The translations under genes and the position numbers were made by a program. A model generated the notes under the pieces. It had not been told where the DNA came from and made no database searches. It saw only the letters and a list, made by a program, of their open reading frames with translations. Shown here one piece after another: positions 18,038 to 26,492 of a stretch of 64,000 nt of DNA (position 1 is the first letter of the stretch; the number at the start of each line of letters is the position of its first letter). The stretch is from Verrucomicrobiia bacterium DG1235 (GTDB lineage: Bacteria; Verrucomicrobiota; Verrucomicrobiia; Opitutales; Opitutaceae): positions 3,981,820 to 4,045,819 of the forward strand of contig DS990592.1 in assembly GCA_000155695.1 (NCBI GenBank), given 5' to 3'.

Positions 18038-18745
18038 ATGCGTAGCACTATCGACCCCAAGCCTTCACTCGTAGAAATATCTGCGGACATGTCTGTATCG
18101 GCGAATCTTCCCGAGCGCGTTTACGCCACCATCAAGCGAAAGATCTTAAATGGTGAGATTGCTCCTGGAGCGCGTCTTCTGGAAAAGTCGCTTTGCGAGG
18201 AGCTCAAGGTTTCGCGGACGCCGGTGCGCGAGGCGCTAAACCGTTTGGGGAACGAGGACTTGGTTTTGTTTCGGCCGCACTGCGGGTTTTTGGCGGCGCC
18301 GCTTACTGCTGACGGGGCGAGGAAGCTGAAGGATTTGCGATTGATCGTGGAATCGAAAGTGGCGGCGCTTGCGGCCTTGCGGGCTACGAAGAGCCAGATC
18401 GACGCTTTGCGCGATGCGGCGGAGATGCCGGTGGTGATTCCGGGGGATGACGAGAGTTTCGTGCGGTTTTGTCAGGCGAACTCACGTTTCCATCTCTTGC
18501 TGACACGGACGATCGATAATCAGCCACTGGAGAACATCGTGATGTCCGCACTGGACCAGTATCAGCGTCCGGCTTATCTAGGGATTGGTCGCGTGTCGGA
18601 TCGTACCAAAGCGACGAAGTGCCACCATGACATTGTGGATGCCTTGCTTGAACGCGATCCGTTCAAGGCGGAGGCGGTGATGAGCGGGCATGTGATTGGC
18701 GGCTCCGAGCGCATCATAAAGGCGCTTGTCGAGGCGGGCCTGTAG
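18038..18745 (+). CDS. GntR family regulator, FadR/FCD subfamily
   Basis: The 235-residue protein has a winged helix-turn-helix at about residues 24-90 (VYATIKRKILNGEIAPGARL, then SRTPVREALNRL, the strongest GntR signature) and an all-helical FCD ligand domain (about 95-230). FCD metal ligands are visible as FH in NSRFHLL, CHHDIVDAL and SGHV. Such regulators respond to organic acids. It is transcribed away from the TonB receptor operon and shares with it a region with three TNGTATACNA sites, so it most likely represses that operon and itself. Confidence 0.92.
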   Translation: MRSTIDPKPSLVEISADMSVSANLPERVYATIKRKILNGEIAPGARLLEKSLCEELKVSRTPVREALNRLGNEDLVLFRPHCGFLAAPLTADGARKLKDLRLIVESKVAALAALRATKSQIDALRDAAEMPVVIPGDDESFVRFCQANSRFHLLLTRTIDNQPLENIVMSALDQYQRPAYLGIGRVSDRTKATKCHHDIVDALLERDPFKAEAVMSGHVIGGSERIIKALVEAGL

Positions 18746-18749
18746 TCCC

Positions 18750-18893
18750 TTAGGTTCTTGCGAGGGCCAGAGTTCGATAATTCTGGGTTGGAGGCCCAGG
18801 GTATCGAATTCGATGCGGACGCTGTAGTGATCGTCGGCGACGCGTGATGCCAGTAAAACGGGTGGAGACTGAATGTATTGGGACCTGGGAGTT
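18750..18893 (-). pseudogene. Coding-like remnant of an unidentified gene
   Basis: Read on the minus strand, this stretch encodes about 45 residues with codon use like the real genes here, including LLASRVADDHYSVRIEF and PRIIELWP. It has no start, and its frame runs into the 3' end of the GntR gene. It looks like the leftover 3' part of a displaced gene of unknown family. The rest of the 347-base gap up to 19092 is AT-rich and shows nothing else. Confidence 0.35.
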
Positions 18894-19092
18894 TCTTTCG
18901 AACGCATCGGTTGAAACGTATTTTGGCGTATCAATATTTGGCGTTGAGGGAATAGTTGGCAACGCATGGCTTGCGCCAATTCTTCGTAAGAATCCAAATT
19001 ATTCTAAATTAAATTTATTGTTATTTTGGTTTTTGTATCGAGGATTTGGGCACAGTTGAACTGGTGTTCGACTAAGCTTAAAAAATACTATT

Positions 19093-19872
19093 ATGAAAAC
19101 TGCAATTGCTACTTCTGCAGTGGTTGCGAACTGCATTTTGGCGTCGTCTTTGATGGCTGACTATACCGCTGAGGTATCGTTAGGCTATGAGAATCTCGAT
19201 GCGAATTTCACGGGCGAAGATTTGTACATAGGTGGACTGACCTACTATACGAGTCCTCTCTCTTATATGGGAAAGACTCCCTACGATGAAGCTGCCTTCT
19301 TCAACCGAGTCGGTCAAGTCGACTTGTTCTATGGGCGGGCTACGGGGTTTGGAGATGACTTCAACAATGTGGGTTTGGCTTATGCTTACCGTTCGTCAGA
19401 GGATGCAAATGGCTACTCTGCGAGCTGGATGCATAGCGATTTGGCCAGTGACGTAAACCAGTACGAGGTCGGCTATTATCGCTACCTCGCACAAGGGTTT
19501 AGGGTCGGAGCTGACGTGAGTTTGCTGGATTATGGAAACAGCGAACTGTGGTCCTATGGCTTGAATTCCAAACGATTGTTTATTTTCGAAAATGATCGTT
19601 GGTTGTCGCTTGATGGCGGTATCGGTTGGGCGGATAACGGAGGCGACAGCGATTGGTCTCTGAACGCTCTGGCAACTTATTATCCTAATGCTCGCACGGG
19701 GCTTGGCATAGGGGCGGCAACTACGGACCGTTTCGATGACTATGATACACAAGTGTCTATGACACGATACGTTCGCGAAAACCTAGCGCTGAATGTTTCG
19801 TATAATCGTAGTTTCATCCGAGACAACAGTGATGGCGACGGCATTAGCTTCGGCGGCAAGTTCCGCTTCTAA
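19093..19872 (+). CDS. Outer-membrane beta-barrel protein, uncharacterised
   Basis: A signal peptide (residues 1-22, cleavage after SLMA) precedes about 235 residues of alternating hydrophobic/polar strands rich in Tyr, Trp, Gly and Asn, ending GDGISFGGKFRF with a terminal Phe. This is the pattern of a small outer-membrane barrel of 10-12 strands. Regularly spaced aromatic turns and acidic loops (DANFTGED, DNGGDSDW) support it. I do not recognise a named family. It stands alone between the GntR gene and a clear terminator, so it is probably monocistronic. Confidence 0.75.
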   Translation: MKTAIATSAVVANCILASSLMADYTAEVSLGYENLDANFTGEDLYIGGLTYYTSPLSYMGKTPYDEAAFFNRVGQVDLFYGRATGFGDDFNNVGLAYAYRSSEDANGYSASWMHSDLASDVNQYEVGYYRYLAQGFRVGADVSLLDYGNSELWSYGLNSKRLFIFENDRWLSLDGGIGWADNGGDSDWSLNALATYYPNARTGLGIGAATTDRFDDYDTQVSMTRYVRENLALNVSYNRSFIRDNSDGDGISFGGKFRF

Positions 19873-19896
19873 ACATCTGATCTTATAGGAATCTCA

Positions 19897-19935
19897 GGCG
19901 GCGTGCTCGAAAGGGCATGCCGTCCTTTGTGTTTG
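19897..19935 (+). terminator. Rho-independent terminator of the barrel gene
   Basis: GGCGGCGTGCTC (19897-19908) and GGGCATGCCGTC (19913-19924) pair over 12 bp with three G-U pairs around a GAAA tetraloop, followed by a T-rich run. It starts 24 bases after the stop codon. Confidence 0.8.
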
Positions 19936-19965
19936 GATACGTTGGGGTAGGCGGTGTTGTGTTTT

Positions 19966-19997
19966 ACCGCAGATGGACGCGGATGGACTCAGATTTT
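19966..19997. repeat. Short GGATGGAC-type intergenic periodic element
   Basis: A 10-base periodicity is visible (GCAGATGGAC, GCGGATGGAC, then TCAGATTTT). Similar ACCGCAGATGGAC strings recur between genes in many Verrucomicrobiota and Planctomycetota genomes, as far as I recall; there is one copy here. Confidence 0.4.
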
Positions 19998-20090
19998 GTG
20001 GAGGGTAGCTTGATAGCTGCGGAGATGAGATACGTGCCTTTCTGCCACAGGAGGTGTTTTGATTTTTGGGCGCTCTTTAGTAGCCGATGG

Positions 20091-20129
20091 GGCTCCTGCA
20101 ACGCGGTCTGCTGCGAGCTGCAACCCTAC
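20091..20129. repeat. Dispersed GCGGTCT...CAACCCTAC element, copy A
   Basis: It shares GCTCCTGCAA-CGCGGTCT on one side and CAACCCTAC on the other with the copies at 27311 and 56577, but its centre differs. Confidence 0.6.
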
Positions 20130-20172
20130 ATTCGCGAGGGAGACGGTTTCCGCGCCCGGGTAAGAAGGTGGG

Positions 20173-22839
20173 CTAGAGATCGATTTCGGTGAAGAGGGTG
20201 TCGGCGGTGGTGGAGAGCTCGAGGTGGATGGTGCCGTCGGCTTGCGGCTTTTTGTTGATGGCTGGATTGCTGAATTCGGTGGCATTGGCGCTCTCGACCC
20301 ATGTTTCGAGGTCTTGGCTGGCACGTAGTTGGAAATTGGGCACGTTTTTGAGAGTTGGACCGAATGGGTAGGTGATAGTGAGGCGGGAGTCGGTTTTCGA
20401 GAATAGGGGCTCCGGCTTGTCGTTGGGGAGAAGGGGGTCGAGGCCGAGGAGGTGTTCGGTTTGGTTGTCGAGCGAGTCGGCGTCGGGATCCGCTTCTGGC
20501 TCTGAACTGTGGCTTTGCCAGTCGATGCGTTGGCTCCAGTTGTTGTAGGTGAAGGCGGTTTGAGCGGCGGGACTGGGGTGGGCTAGGTTTGAGAAGGAGG
20601 AGGGGATAGTGAGCTCGGTTGGGAAAGTAGTGGTATAGCCGATACGGCGCTCGGCACAGGCTTGTAGAATGCGTTGAGTGACCTCCTGGGACGCATTTGT
20701 GGGGTTGCGGACGATGACGGGGATTTGGGCGGCGATGGCGGCGTCGAGCAGGTCTTCGAATGCGTCTAAGTCGGCGGTGGGTTGGAGCGTGATGAGTATG
20801 TTTTTTAGATTGTCGGAGGAGAGGAACTCTGCGTGGGCTGTTATGAGGTCGGTCGCGGTGACGTTGACGGGAGCTTCGATGGTAATGAGGCTTTTGATAC
20901 CTCTCATGCGGATTACGACGATGGAAACTTTGTTTAGGGCTTTCCAATCGTCGTCGTCGCTTAGGGTGGCGCCGTTGTATATTTGGATGGCGACCTCTCG
21001 TTGGTAGCGTTTGGCGAGGTCGGCTATGATAGGGTTGGTCCAGAAGTTGTTTGTTTGCCCGAGCGTCGCGGCTTGGCCCTGGCTGAGGTCGAGGGAGAGG
21101 GTGGGGAGGAGATCGAAGGCGAGGGCGGTGGTGAGGAGCTTTTCGATGCTGATGGCTTGGGCGGAGATATCGTCGAAGCTGTCTTGTACCCAATTGATGG
21201 TTACGCTGTTGATGGTTGGATTTTCGGCAATTTGTTGGATTTTCTCGAAATCTGGGGCAGAGGCGGAGATATCGAGGGTGGCTCCGTAGGGGAGGTGGAG
21301 TTTGTCTTCTGAATCGTAGAGCTTGGCGTGCGAGCTTAGGGTGCCGTTGGATTGGATTGTGGAGCGTACGGGGTTTCCGTAGTTGGAGAAGACGTAGCTG
21401 GCGGGTTGGGTGCGGAAGGGGGCGACGGGGAGGCCGTCGGCATTGAAGAGGGATGGGGTGGGGACGCGAGCCCAGGCGTAGCGGGCTTGGGTGGGTTCGG
21501 GGACGGATTCGGAGGCGAGGATGAGAGTTTCGCCGTCGATGGTGGCGGTGGCGGGGTCGAAGGTACCGTTTTCGCTCGCTATTTCGAAGCCGACGAGGCC
21601 GTCCTCAGCGGCGACGAGGCCGCCGTCGGCGTAGTCGAAGGAGAGGTGTAGGGAGTTGTCCACTACGGTGGTGGATCGATACAGGGGGCTGGATGCGATG
21701 AAGCCGGTTTGGCCGTAGGCGCGGGCGAGGGCGAGCTGGGCGAAGCGGTGGGCGATAGGGGCTTTGTCGCCCGGGTGGATGTTTTCGGCGTCGCCTACAT
21801 CGATAGTGGTGACGAGGCCGGTATTGGGAAGGTGGAGGGCGGAGGCTTGGGCTTCCCAGAATTCGGGAAGCTGAAGCTGCCAGTAATCATCGTAGGGGGC
21901 GAGCTGGGCGAAGTAGAAGGGGAAGTCGCCTTGCTTCCATTGGTTTCGCCAGGCGGTGATCATTTGGGGGAAGAGCTGTGAGAGCTCCTCGGCGCGGCCC
22001 ATATTTGTCTCGCCCTGGTACCAGAGGGCGCCGGCGATGGTGAAGGGGACGATGGGAGCGATCATGCCGTTGTAGTTGACGGACGGGGTTTGGTTGTCGG
22101 AGTTGCCGGTTGAGATGAAGGGTCCTTGTCCTCGGTAGTTGGCGACGCGTTCGAGGTCTGCGGCCGGGAGCCATGCCTCGCAGGAGGAGCCGCTCCAGGG
22201 GGCTTGTATTAGGCCGATGGGTACAGATAGATCCTGGAGGAGCCTTTCGCCGAACCAGTAGCCGATGGCGCTGAAGTTTCCAACGTTTGAGGGGCTGCAT
22301 TTGGTCCAGCTGGCGAGAGCCCAGTGAGGGGTGATATCTTCCTCTGGCTCGCTGGCGCTATTTTCGCCTACGACAATGAGGCGGATGTTTGGGTAGTTGG
22401 CTGCGGCGATGGCGGCGGCTCCGTCAGACACGGGAGCGGGCGGATCGCCGAAGGACCACCCGCTGAGTGGGAGCGCCATGTTTGACTGGCCGCCGAGGAG
22501 CCAGACTTCGCCGAGAAGGACGTCGGAGAGTGTGATGGTGTTGGTCGCAGTGAAGGTAAGGGTGTATCCGGTTTGTGCGGACGGTGCTGGAGGGGTGACG
22601 AGGGAGGCGGTCCATTTGCCGTTTGAGTCGGCGGTGGCGCTGGTGGTGGCGGATTCGGACCAATTGGCGGCGATGCTGACGGATTCGCCCGGATCGGCCC
22701 AGCCCCAGAGAGCGACTTCGGTGTCCTGCTGCAGGACCATGTTATTGGTGAAGATGCCGGGTAGGCTGACGTTTGCGGAGAGAGGGGGCAGGCAGGCTAT
22801 AGCGATCGCGGCTGCGATGGAAGTGAGGGAGTTTTTCAT
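20173..22839 (-). CDS. Sialate O-acetylesterase-like SGNH protein with a degenerate GH5-like domain
   Basis: Start at 22839 gives a signal peptide (MKNSLTSIAAAIAIACLPPLSA). Residues about 24-105 form a beta domain, then the SASA/SGNH esterase domain begins with GGQSNM (nucleophile S119) and includes GALWYQGETN and the PFRTQPASY end near residue 500. Such enzymes remove O-acetyl groups from sugars. Residues about 520-770 look like a GH5 TIM barrel (AKRYQREVAIQIYN, then IPVIVRNPTNAS), but the acid/base and nucleophile Glu positions read G623 (NGA instead of NEP) and N712 (VRNP instead of VTEW). The C terminus has an acidic DPDADSLDNQTE calcium-loop motif and a final beta domain. It lies directly behind the LacI gene, so its expression is probably sugar-controlled. 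The 888-residue size exceeds plain sialate esterases (about 500-650). Confidence 0.8.
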   Translation of the reverse strand: MKNSLTSIAAAIAIACLPPLSANVSLPGIFTNNMVLQQDTEVALWGWADPGESVSIAANWSESATTSATADSNGKWTASLVTPPAPSAQTGYTLTFTATNTITLSDVLLGEVWLLGGQSNMALPLSGWSFGDPPAPVSDGAAAIAAANYPNIRLIVVGENSASEPEEDITPHWALASWTKCSPSNVGNFSAIGYWFGERLLQDLSVPIGLIQAPWSGSSCEAWLPAADLERVANYRGQGPFISTGNSDNQTPSVNYNGMIAPIVPFTIAGALWYQGETNMGRAEELSQLFPQMITAWRNQWKQGDFPFYFAQLAPYDDYWQLQLPEFWEAQASALHLPNTGLVTTIDVGDAENIHPGDKAPIAHRFAQLALARAYGQTGFIASSPLYRSTTVVDNSLHLSFDYADGGLVAAEDGLVGFEIASENGTFDPATATIDGETLILASESVPEPTQARYAWARVPTPSLFNADGLPVAPFRTQPASYVFSNYGNPVRSTIQSNGTLSSHAKLYDSEDKLHLPYGATLDISASAPDFEKIQQIAENPTINSVTINWVQDSFDDISAQAISIEKLLTTALAFDLLPTLSLDLSQGQAATLGQTNNFWTNPIIADLAKRYQREVAIQIYNGATLSDDDDWKALNKVSIVVIRMRGIKSLITIEAPVNVTATDLITAHAEFLSSDNLKNILITLQPTADLDAFEDLLDAAIAAQIPVIVRNPTNASQEVTQRILQACAERRIGYTTTFPTELTIPSSFSNLAHPSPAAQTAFTYNNWSQRIDWQSHSSEPEADPDADSLDNQTEHLLGLDPLLPNDKPEPLFSKTDSRLTITYPFGPTLKNVPNFQLRASQDLETWVESANATEFSNPAINKKPQADGTIHLELSTTADTLFTEIDL

Positions 22840-22914
22840 GAGGTCTATAGTGAGAGGGGCAACTATTGGATAGTCGCTCATCGTGTCGAGCTCTGGATTG
22901 CCCGACGCGCTCAA

Positions 22915-23970
22915 CTAGACCTTGACCTTGTTGGGCAGAGAAGCTCCGTCGATCCAGGTGCCTTCCACTTTCGTGACGGTTGGATACTCGGGTAGGCCGA
23001 TTTGGTTTTGCTGGAGTTGGCCGGCTAGAATCTCGACGGCGAGTTCGCCGACTCGCTCGCAATTGTGGTAGACGCCGGCTGTTTTGCTTTCGGTTGTGAT
23101 GAGAAAAAAGTCGATATAGGCGAAGTCTTCGGGGATGCGGAGCTGAAGGGTGTCGATCGCATTCATCACGAAGGGGGCGGAGCTGATGATGACCTCCGGC
23201 TGGTATTCTTGGCGCCACTTTTCGAACTCGCTGGTGGAGATGCACTGGTCGCCGAGAGGCTTGCCTTCGAAGAGGCATATGGGGATGCGGTCTTCCTCGG
23301 GCAGGTAGAGCTGGCTGGCGAGGAGGCCGGCGGACCAGGCGTGGTTGACATAGTCGTCCCACCAGCGAGGCATGACGCAGCCGATGCGGCGGTATCCTGC
23401 GTTGAGGGCTTTGTGGAAGGCCAACTGGATGATGGAGCGCTGGTCGTTTGAGATAGTGTGCACGTGGAGGGCGGTGGGGAAGAAATCGATTTTGACCGAG
23501 CTGAACTTGTCCCACTCGAGGCTGGGCTCGCGATCCGAGCCGGGCATGTGGGAGGCGATAATCAGGCCGCGAATGCCGCGGGTGAGGAGGATTTCGTTGA
23601 TTCGCTCGTGGGAGAGGTCTGGGTTGCCCAGCCAGAAGTGGTCGACCTTGTAGCCAAGTTGTTCGGCGCGGGCGACCGCTCCCTCGTGGAAGGTGAGGTG
23701 AGCGTCCGAAGTCTTCCAGCCCCATTCGGTGTCCCAGTAGGTCACGTAGGCTAGGGGAGCGGCTTGCTGCTTTGGCGAGGAGTTTCGGCGATAGGCGACG
23801 AGGGCTCCAAGGGCGGGGTCAGGCCGATAGCCCATCTCTTTGGCGAGGGCCTGGATCTTCTCGGTAGTGGCGGCGGGAAGTCTCGGATGGTTGCGAAGCG
23901 CCATCGAGATGGTGGTCGGGTGGTAGCCCGCTTTTTCGGCTATGTCTGCGAGGGTGATTCGTTTTTCCAT
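22915..23970 (-). CDS. LacI family transcriptional regulator
   Basis: The N terminus is a typical LacI DNA-binding head (ITLADIAEKAGYHPTTISMALRNHPRLP, residues 5-32) with the hinge helix region LGALVAYRRN, followed by a periplasmic-binding-protein-like sugar domain to residue 345. The LacI-specific minor-groove signature is altered: PALGALVAYRR replaces the usual Pxx-A-LA-R-L hinge, a variant I associate with Verrucomicrobiota/Lentisphaerota LacI proteins. It precedes the acetylesterase gene by 75 bases on the same strand, so the two form a likely operon. A perfect palindrome just upstream (24024-24039) is a candidate autoregulatory operator. Confidence 0.92.
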   Translation of the reverse strand: MEKRITLADIAEKAGYHPTTISMALRNHPRLPAATTEKIQALAKEMGYRPDPALGALVAYRRNSSPKQQAAPLAYVTYWDTEWGWKTSDAHLTFHEGAVARAEQLGYKVDHFWLGNPDLSHERINEILLTRGIRGLIIASHMPGSDREPSLEWDKFSSVKIDFFPTALHVHTISNDQRSIIQLAFHKALNAGYRRIGCVMPRWWDDYVNHAWSAGLLASQLYLPEEDRIPICLFEGKPLGDQCISTSEFEKWRQEYQPEVIISSAPFVMNAIDTLQLRIPEDFAYIDFFLITTESKTAGVYHNCERVGELAVEILAGQLQQNQIGLPEYPTVTKVEGTWIDGASLPNKVKV

Positions 23971-24014
23971 GGGGCTCTTGGTTGAGGATAATCCAAGCGC
24001 TCTATGGTTAGAAT

Positions 24015-24039
24015 CTCAAGTTGAGTCTAATGTTAGACT
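24015..24039. promoter_or_regulatory. Candidate LacI-family operator
   Basis: Two adjacent inverted repeats lie 45-69 bases before the LacI start: CTCAA-G-TTGAG (24015-24025) and AGTCTAA-TG-TTAGACT (24024-24039), the second being a perfect 7+7 palindrome. Confidence 0.5.
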
Positions 24040-24151
24040 GAGTGTTCTATTTCGCAGATGATTTGTGATTTTTGGAATTCGGAGACGGATTTTTTTTGGG
24101 AGAGCTGGTGGCTGTCTGCCGCTTTTTTGTTATTGATTGGGCGGGAGTTCC

Positions 24152-24604
24152 TTAGCCTAGCAACTGTCTGAGAGGAACCATGGGCGAGAGTTTGAAGCCG
24201 TGTTTTTGGTAGAATTTCTCTGCGGCTAGGTCGTTGAAGTCAGTGAGGAGGGTGATGCGTTTGCAGCCCTGGGTTCGGGCGAGCTTCATGGCGGCTCCGA
24301 CGAGCAAGGACCCGCAGCCTTTTCCCCGAAAATCGGGGTGAACGATCATATCCTCGAGCAGGGCGGCTTTTCCGCCAAGGGCGGTGCTAATGGTGAACAG
24401 CAGACTGACCATGCCGATGACTTGGCCCTCGGGGCCTTCCGCGACCATAATTTCTCCGACATTCGGATTGGAGAGAATCATTTCCAGCCCACTCTTTTGC
24501 AGATCGTAGTCGGCGGTGAATTCAGCCTCTTGCTCGAATAATTGTCCTAGCAGCGATGCTAGGGAAGGGATGTCTTCCATTCCTGCTTTTCGTATTGAGA
24601 TCAT
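24152..24604 (-). CDS. GNAT family N-acetyltransferase
   Basis: The 150-residue protein has the GNAT order: an N-terminal strand ISIRKAGMEDIPSL, the central strand MIVHPDFRGKGCGSLLV containing the acetyl-CoA pyrophosphate loop (R-G-K-G-C-G, Q/RxxGxG/A type), and ITLLTDFNDLAAEKFYQKHGF at the C terminus. It transfers acetyl from acetyl-CoA to an amine; the acceptor is unknown. The ATG at 24604 fits the domain start; a longer frame to 24679 adds residues unlike the family. It sits 82 bases downstream of the UbiB-like gene on the same strand. Confidence 0.85.
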   Translation of the reverse strand: MISIRKAGMEDIPSLASLLGQLFEQEAEFTADYDLQKSGLEMILSNPNVGEIMVAEGPEGQVIGMVSLLFTISTALGGKAALLEDMIVHPDFRGKGCGSLLVGAAMKLARTQGCKRITLLTDFNDLAAEKFYQKHGFKLSPMVPLRQLLG

Positions 24605-24686
24605 ACTGTGGCAAACGTAGCCAGAATCGTGCCGCAAGCCCGCCGCGGCCTGAAATGAGGGCCTTGTTGTTTGTAGCAATTTGGCG

Positions 24687-26306
24687 TCAGGCGCTGCCGA
24701 TCAGGCGGTTTAGCAGGATCAATTGAAGGCGCGGCCCCATCCAGCAAAAACTGAAAGCGAGATGAGCGGTATCTAATGCGGTGAGCGGTAGGGTCTTGGG
24801 GCGAAGGTGGATCAAATTGCTCGCGAGTGTTTGGCTGAGGTAGCTGGCGATTTCCGGGGCGATCGCGTTTTCCGGATCCAATTCGTTCAGCACGCCTTGT
24901 AGGGTAAGCAGCGCTTTGCGGTAGACGAGCAGTTCTTTGCTGAAGCGAAGGCCTCTCATGCCGATGCGATCGATAAGATCGGTGGTATCGGAGAGTCTCG
25001 GGTAGCCGGCGAGAGGCATGCGCTGGAAGGCCCGTCGGACTTCCTCGTGGATAATTTCGCTCGCGTTCGGCATACTTGATGCGTTTGCGTCGCTTAGTTT
25101 GAGCAGCGAATTGGCCAGTAGTCCTTCATCGCGTAGGAGAAAAGCTGATACGATGACGATCAGTTCGTGTCGCTCTGCTGGCTGAATGTAGTCTACGAGG
25201 GCCCAATCGAGGAGCGTCACTTTGCCAGTGGTCTCGTCGACTAGTATATTTCCGGCGTGTGGATCCGCGTGAATCATGAAGACGCCGTTTTCGATGAAAA
25301 TGGGTTGTGCGATAAAGATCTGGATGAGGCGGCTTGCCAGCTTTCTTCGTTTGTCGATTTGGCCAGAAAAGGCTTCGGTGACCTTGACTCCGCTCAAGTA
25401 GCTCATGGCAGTGATCGTGCCGGTGCAAAGCTGAGGATAGAGCGTTGGTATTTGAATATCCCCTACGTTCGAGTAGATTGATTTCGCTTTGAGGAGGTGG
25501 GATTGTTCGTTCCGGTAGTCGAGCTCTGGAGCGAGGTGGTCGCGGATGTCATTGATGAGAGCGGGAAGGTCTACCGAGCGGAGAAGCTCGAAGTCGTCGG
25601 ATTGGCCGAGGTGGTGAATCAGACCGTCCCAGATGGATATCTCCTCCCAAAAATATTGATCGATCTTGGGCTTCAGGACTTTGAAGACTCCTTCTTGTCG
25701 GTCGCCCGTTTCTGGATTGGCGAATGAAAAGCGAACGATAGCTCCGACGCTTGCTTCGGAGTGGAGCATGCCTTCGAGCTCGATGGAGAAGGCTTTCATT
25801 TTGGGACCGAGCTGCTTGTGGATTTCTTCGAAAATCAGCTGTGGCTCTGCGTCGCGGATTGAGTTCTCGAGTCGGATAAGTTCGCTACGGAGGTTTTGGT
25901 CGAGCTTTGGGTTTCGGGCCATGATCTGCCCCAGTTTCTGGAGAGTCGGCATTTCCGAGATGAAGCTTACGAAGCGCTGTTCGAGGGCGAGGCTCGGACT
26001 GTCCAGCTGTTGGGCGATTTTTGGTATCAGGCGACTTGGAGGGAGATGAGATACGATGTAGCAGAACGCTTTGCGAATGATGGGTTTCCAATCCGAGTAG
26101 CAGTTCGGGAGTAGATCTTCGATAGGGAGGAGTTGGGCGGCGATTCTTCCGAAATTTTCTCGGTTGGCATCTCGCACTCTATCGATTGTTTCGTCGGCAA
26201 GGGCTTTCTCGATGCCCCATCCGGCGGGAAGATCGATATCTGGGAATGAGTTCGCGATAGTGCGGTCCTTAGATTGGTCAGCCGGCTGTTCGACGCCTTG
26301 CTTCAT
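24687..26306 (-). CDS. ABC1/UbiB/AarF family atypical kinase-like protein
   Basis: The 539-residue protein carries the ABC1/UbiB core: conserved SVGAIVRFSF nucleotide loop region (the family has an Ala-rich loop), GVFKVLKPKID with the lysine after strand 3, MIHADPHAGNILV (catalytic/metal Asp and Asn), and LLDWALVDY in place of the usual DFG. UbiB proteins are ATPases linked to ubiquinone or lipid metabolism at the membrane. The N-terminal KxGQ family motif is only weakly seen (LGQIMARNPKL). The DFG to DWA change and weak KxGQ mark it as a divergent member, so a specific role in quinone synthesis is not claimed. Confidence 0.85.
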   Translation of the reverse strand: MKQGVEQPADQSKDRTIANSFPDIDLPAGWGIEKALADETIDRVRDANRENFGRIAAQLLPIEDLLPNCYSDWKPIIRKAFCYIVSHLPPSRLIPKIAQQLDSPSLALEQRFVSFISEMPTLQKLGQIMARNPKLDQNLRSELIRLENSIRDAEPQLIFEEIHKQLGPKMKAFSIELEGMLHSEASVGAIVRFSFANPETGDRQEGVFKVLKPKIDQYFWEEISIWDGLIHHLGQSDDFELLRSVDLPALINDIRDHLAPELDYRNEQSHLLKAKSIYSNVGDIQIPTLYPQLCTGTITAMSYLSGVKVTEAFSGQIDKRRKLASRLIQIFIAQPIFIENGVFMIHADPHAGNILVDETTGKVTLLDWALVDYIQPAERHELIVIVSAFLLRDEGLLANSLLKLSDANASSMPNASEIIHEEVRRAFQRMPLAGYPRLSDTTDLIDRIGMRGLRFSKELLVYRKALLTLQGVLNELDPENAIAPEIASYLSQTLASNLIHLRPKTLPLTALDTAHLAFSFCWMGPRLQLILLNRLIGSA

Positions 26307-26492
26307 TGTTCTGTTTGGGCCTCGTTGTTAGAGAGCAATGAAACATGATAGGGAGTGCCGGCGAAACTGCAATGTCGCTTGAGTCGCCCCACCTTTTATA
26401 AGGAGCTTTTATGGATGCCAGAGGGGAAGCTGTCGCTTTGTCGATTTTGCAGGGAACAGAGTATTGAGAGTGTAGGGTGGAGCAGGGTTCGA

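Noticed and set aside
18578-18997. A complete small gene opposite the GntR 3' end
   Set aside because: Only the middle part has coding character; the ends overlap the GntR gene and AT-rich sequence, so it is listed as a possible remnant instead.
20126-21193. 355-residue Arg/His/Pro-rich minus frame
   Set aside because: Shadow of the acetylesterase gene in another frame.
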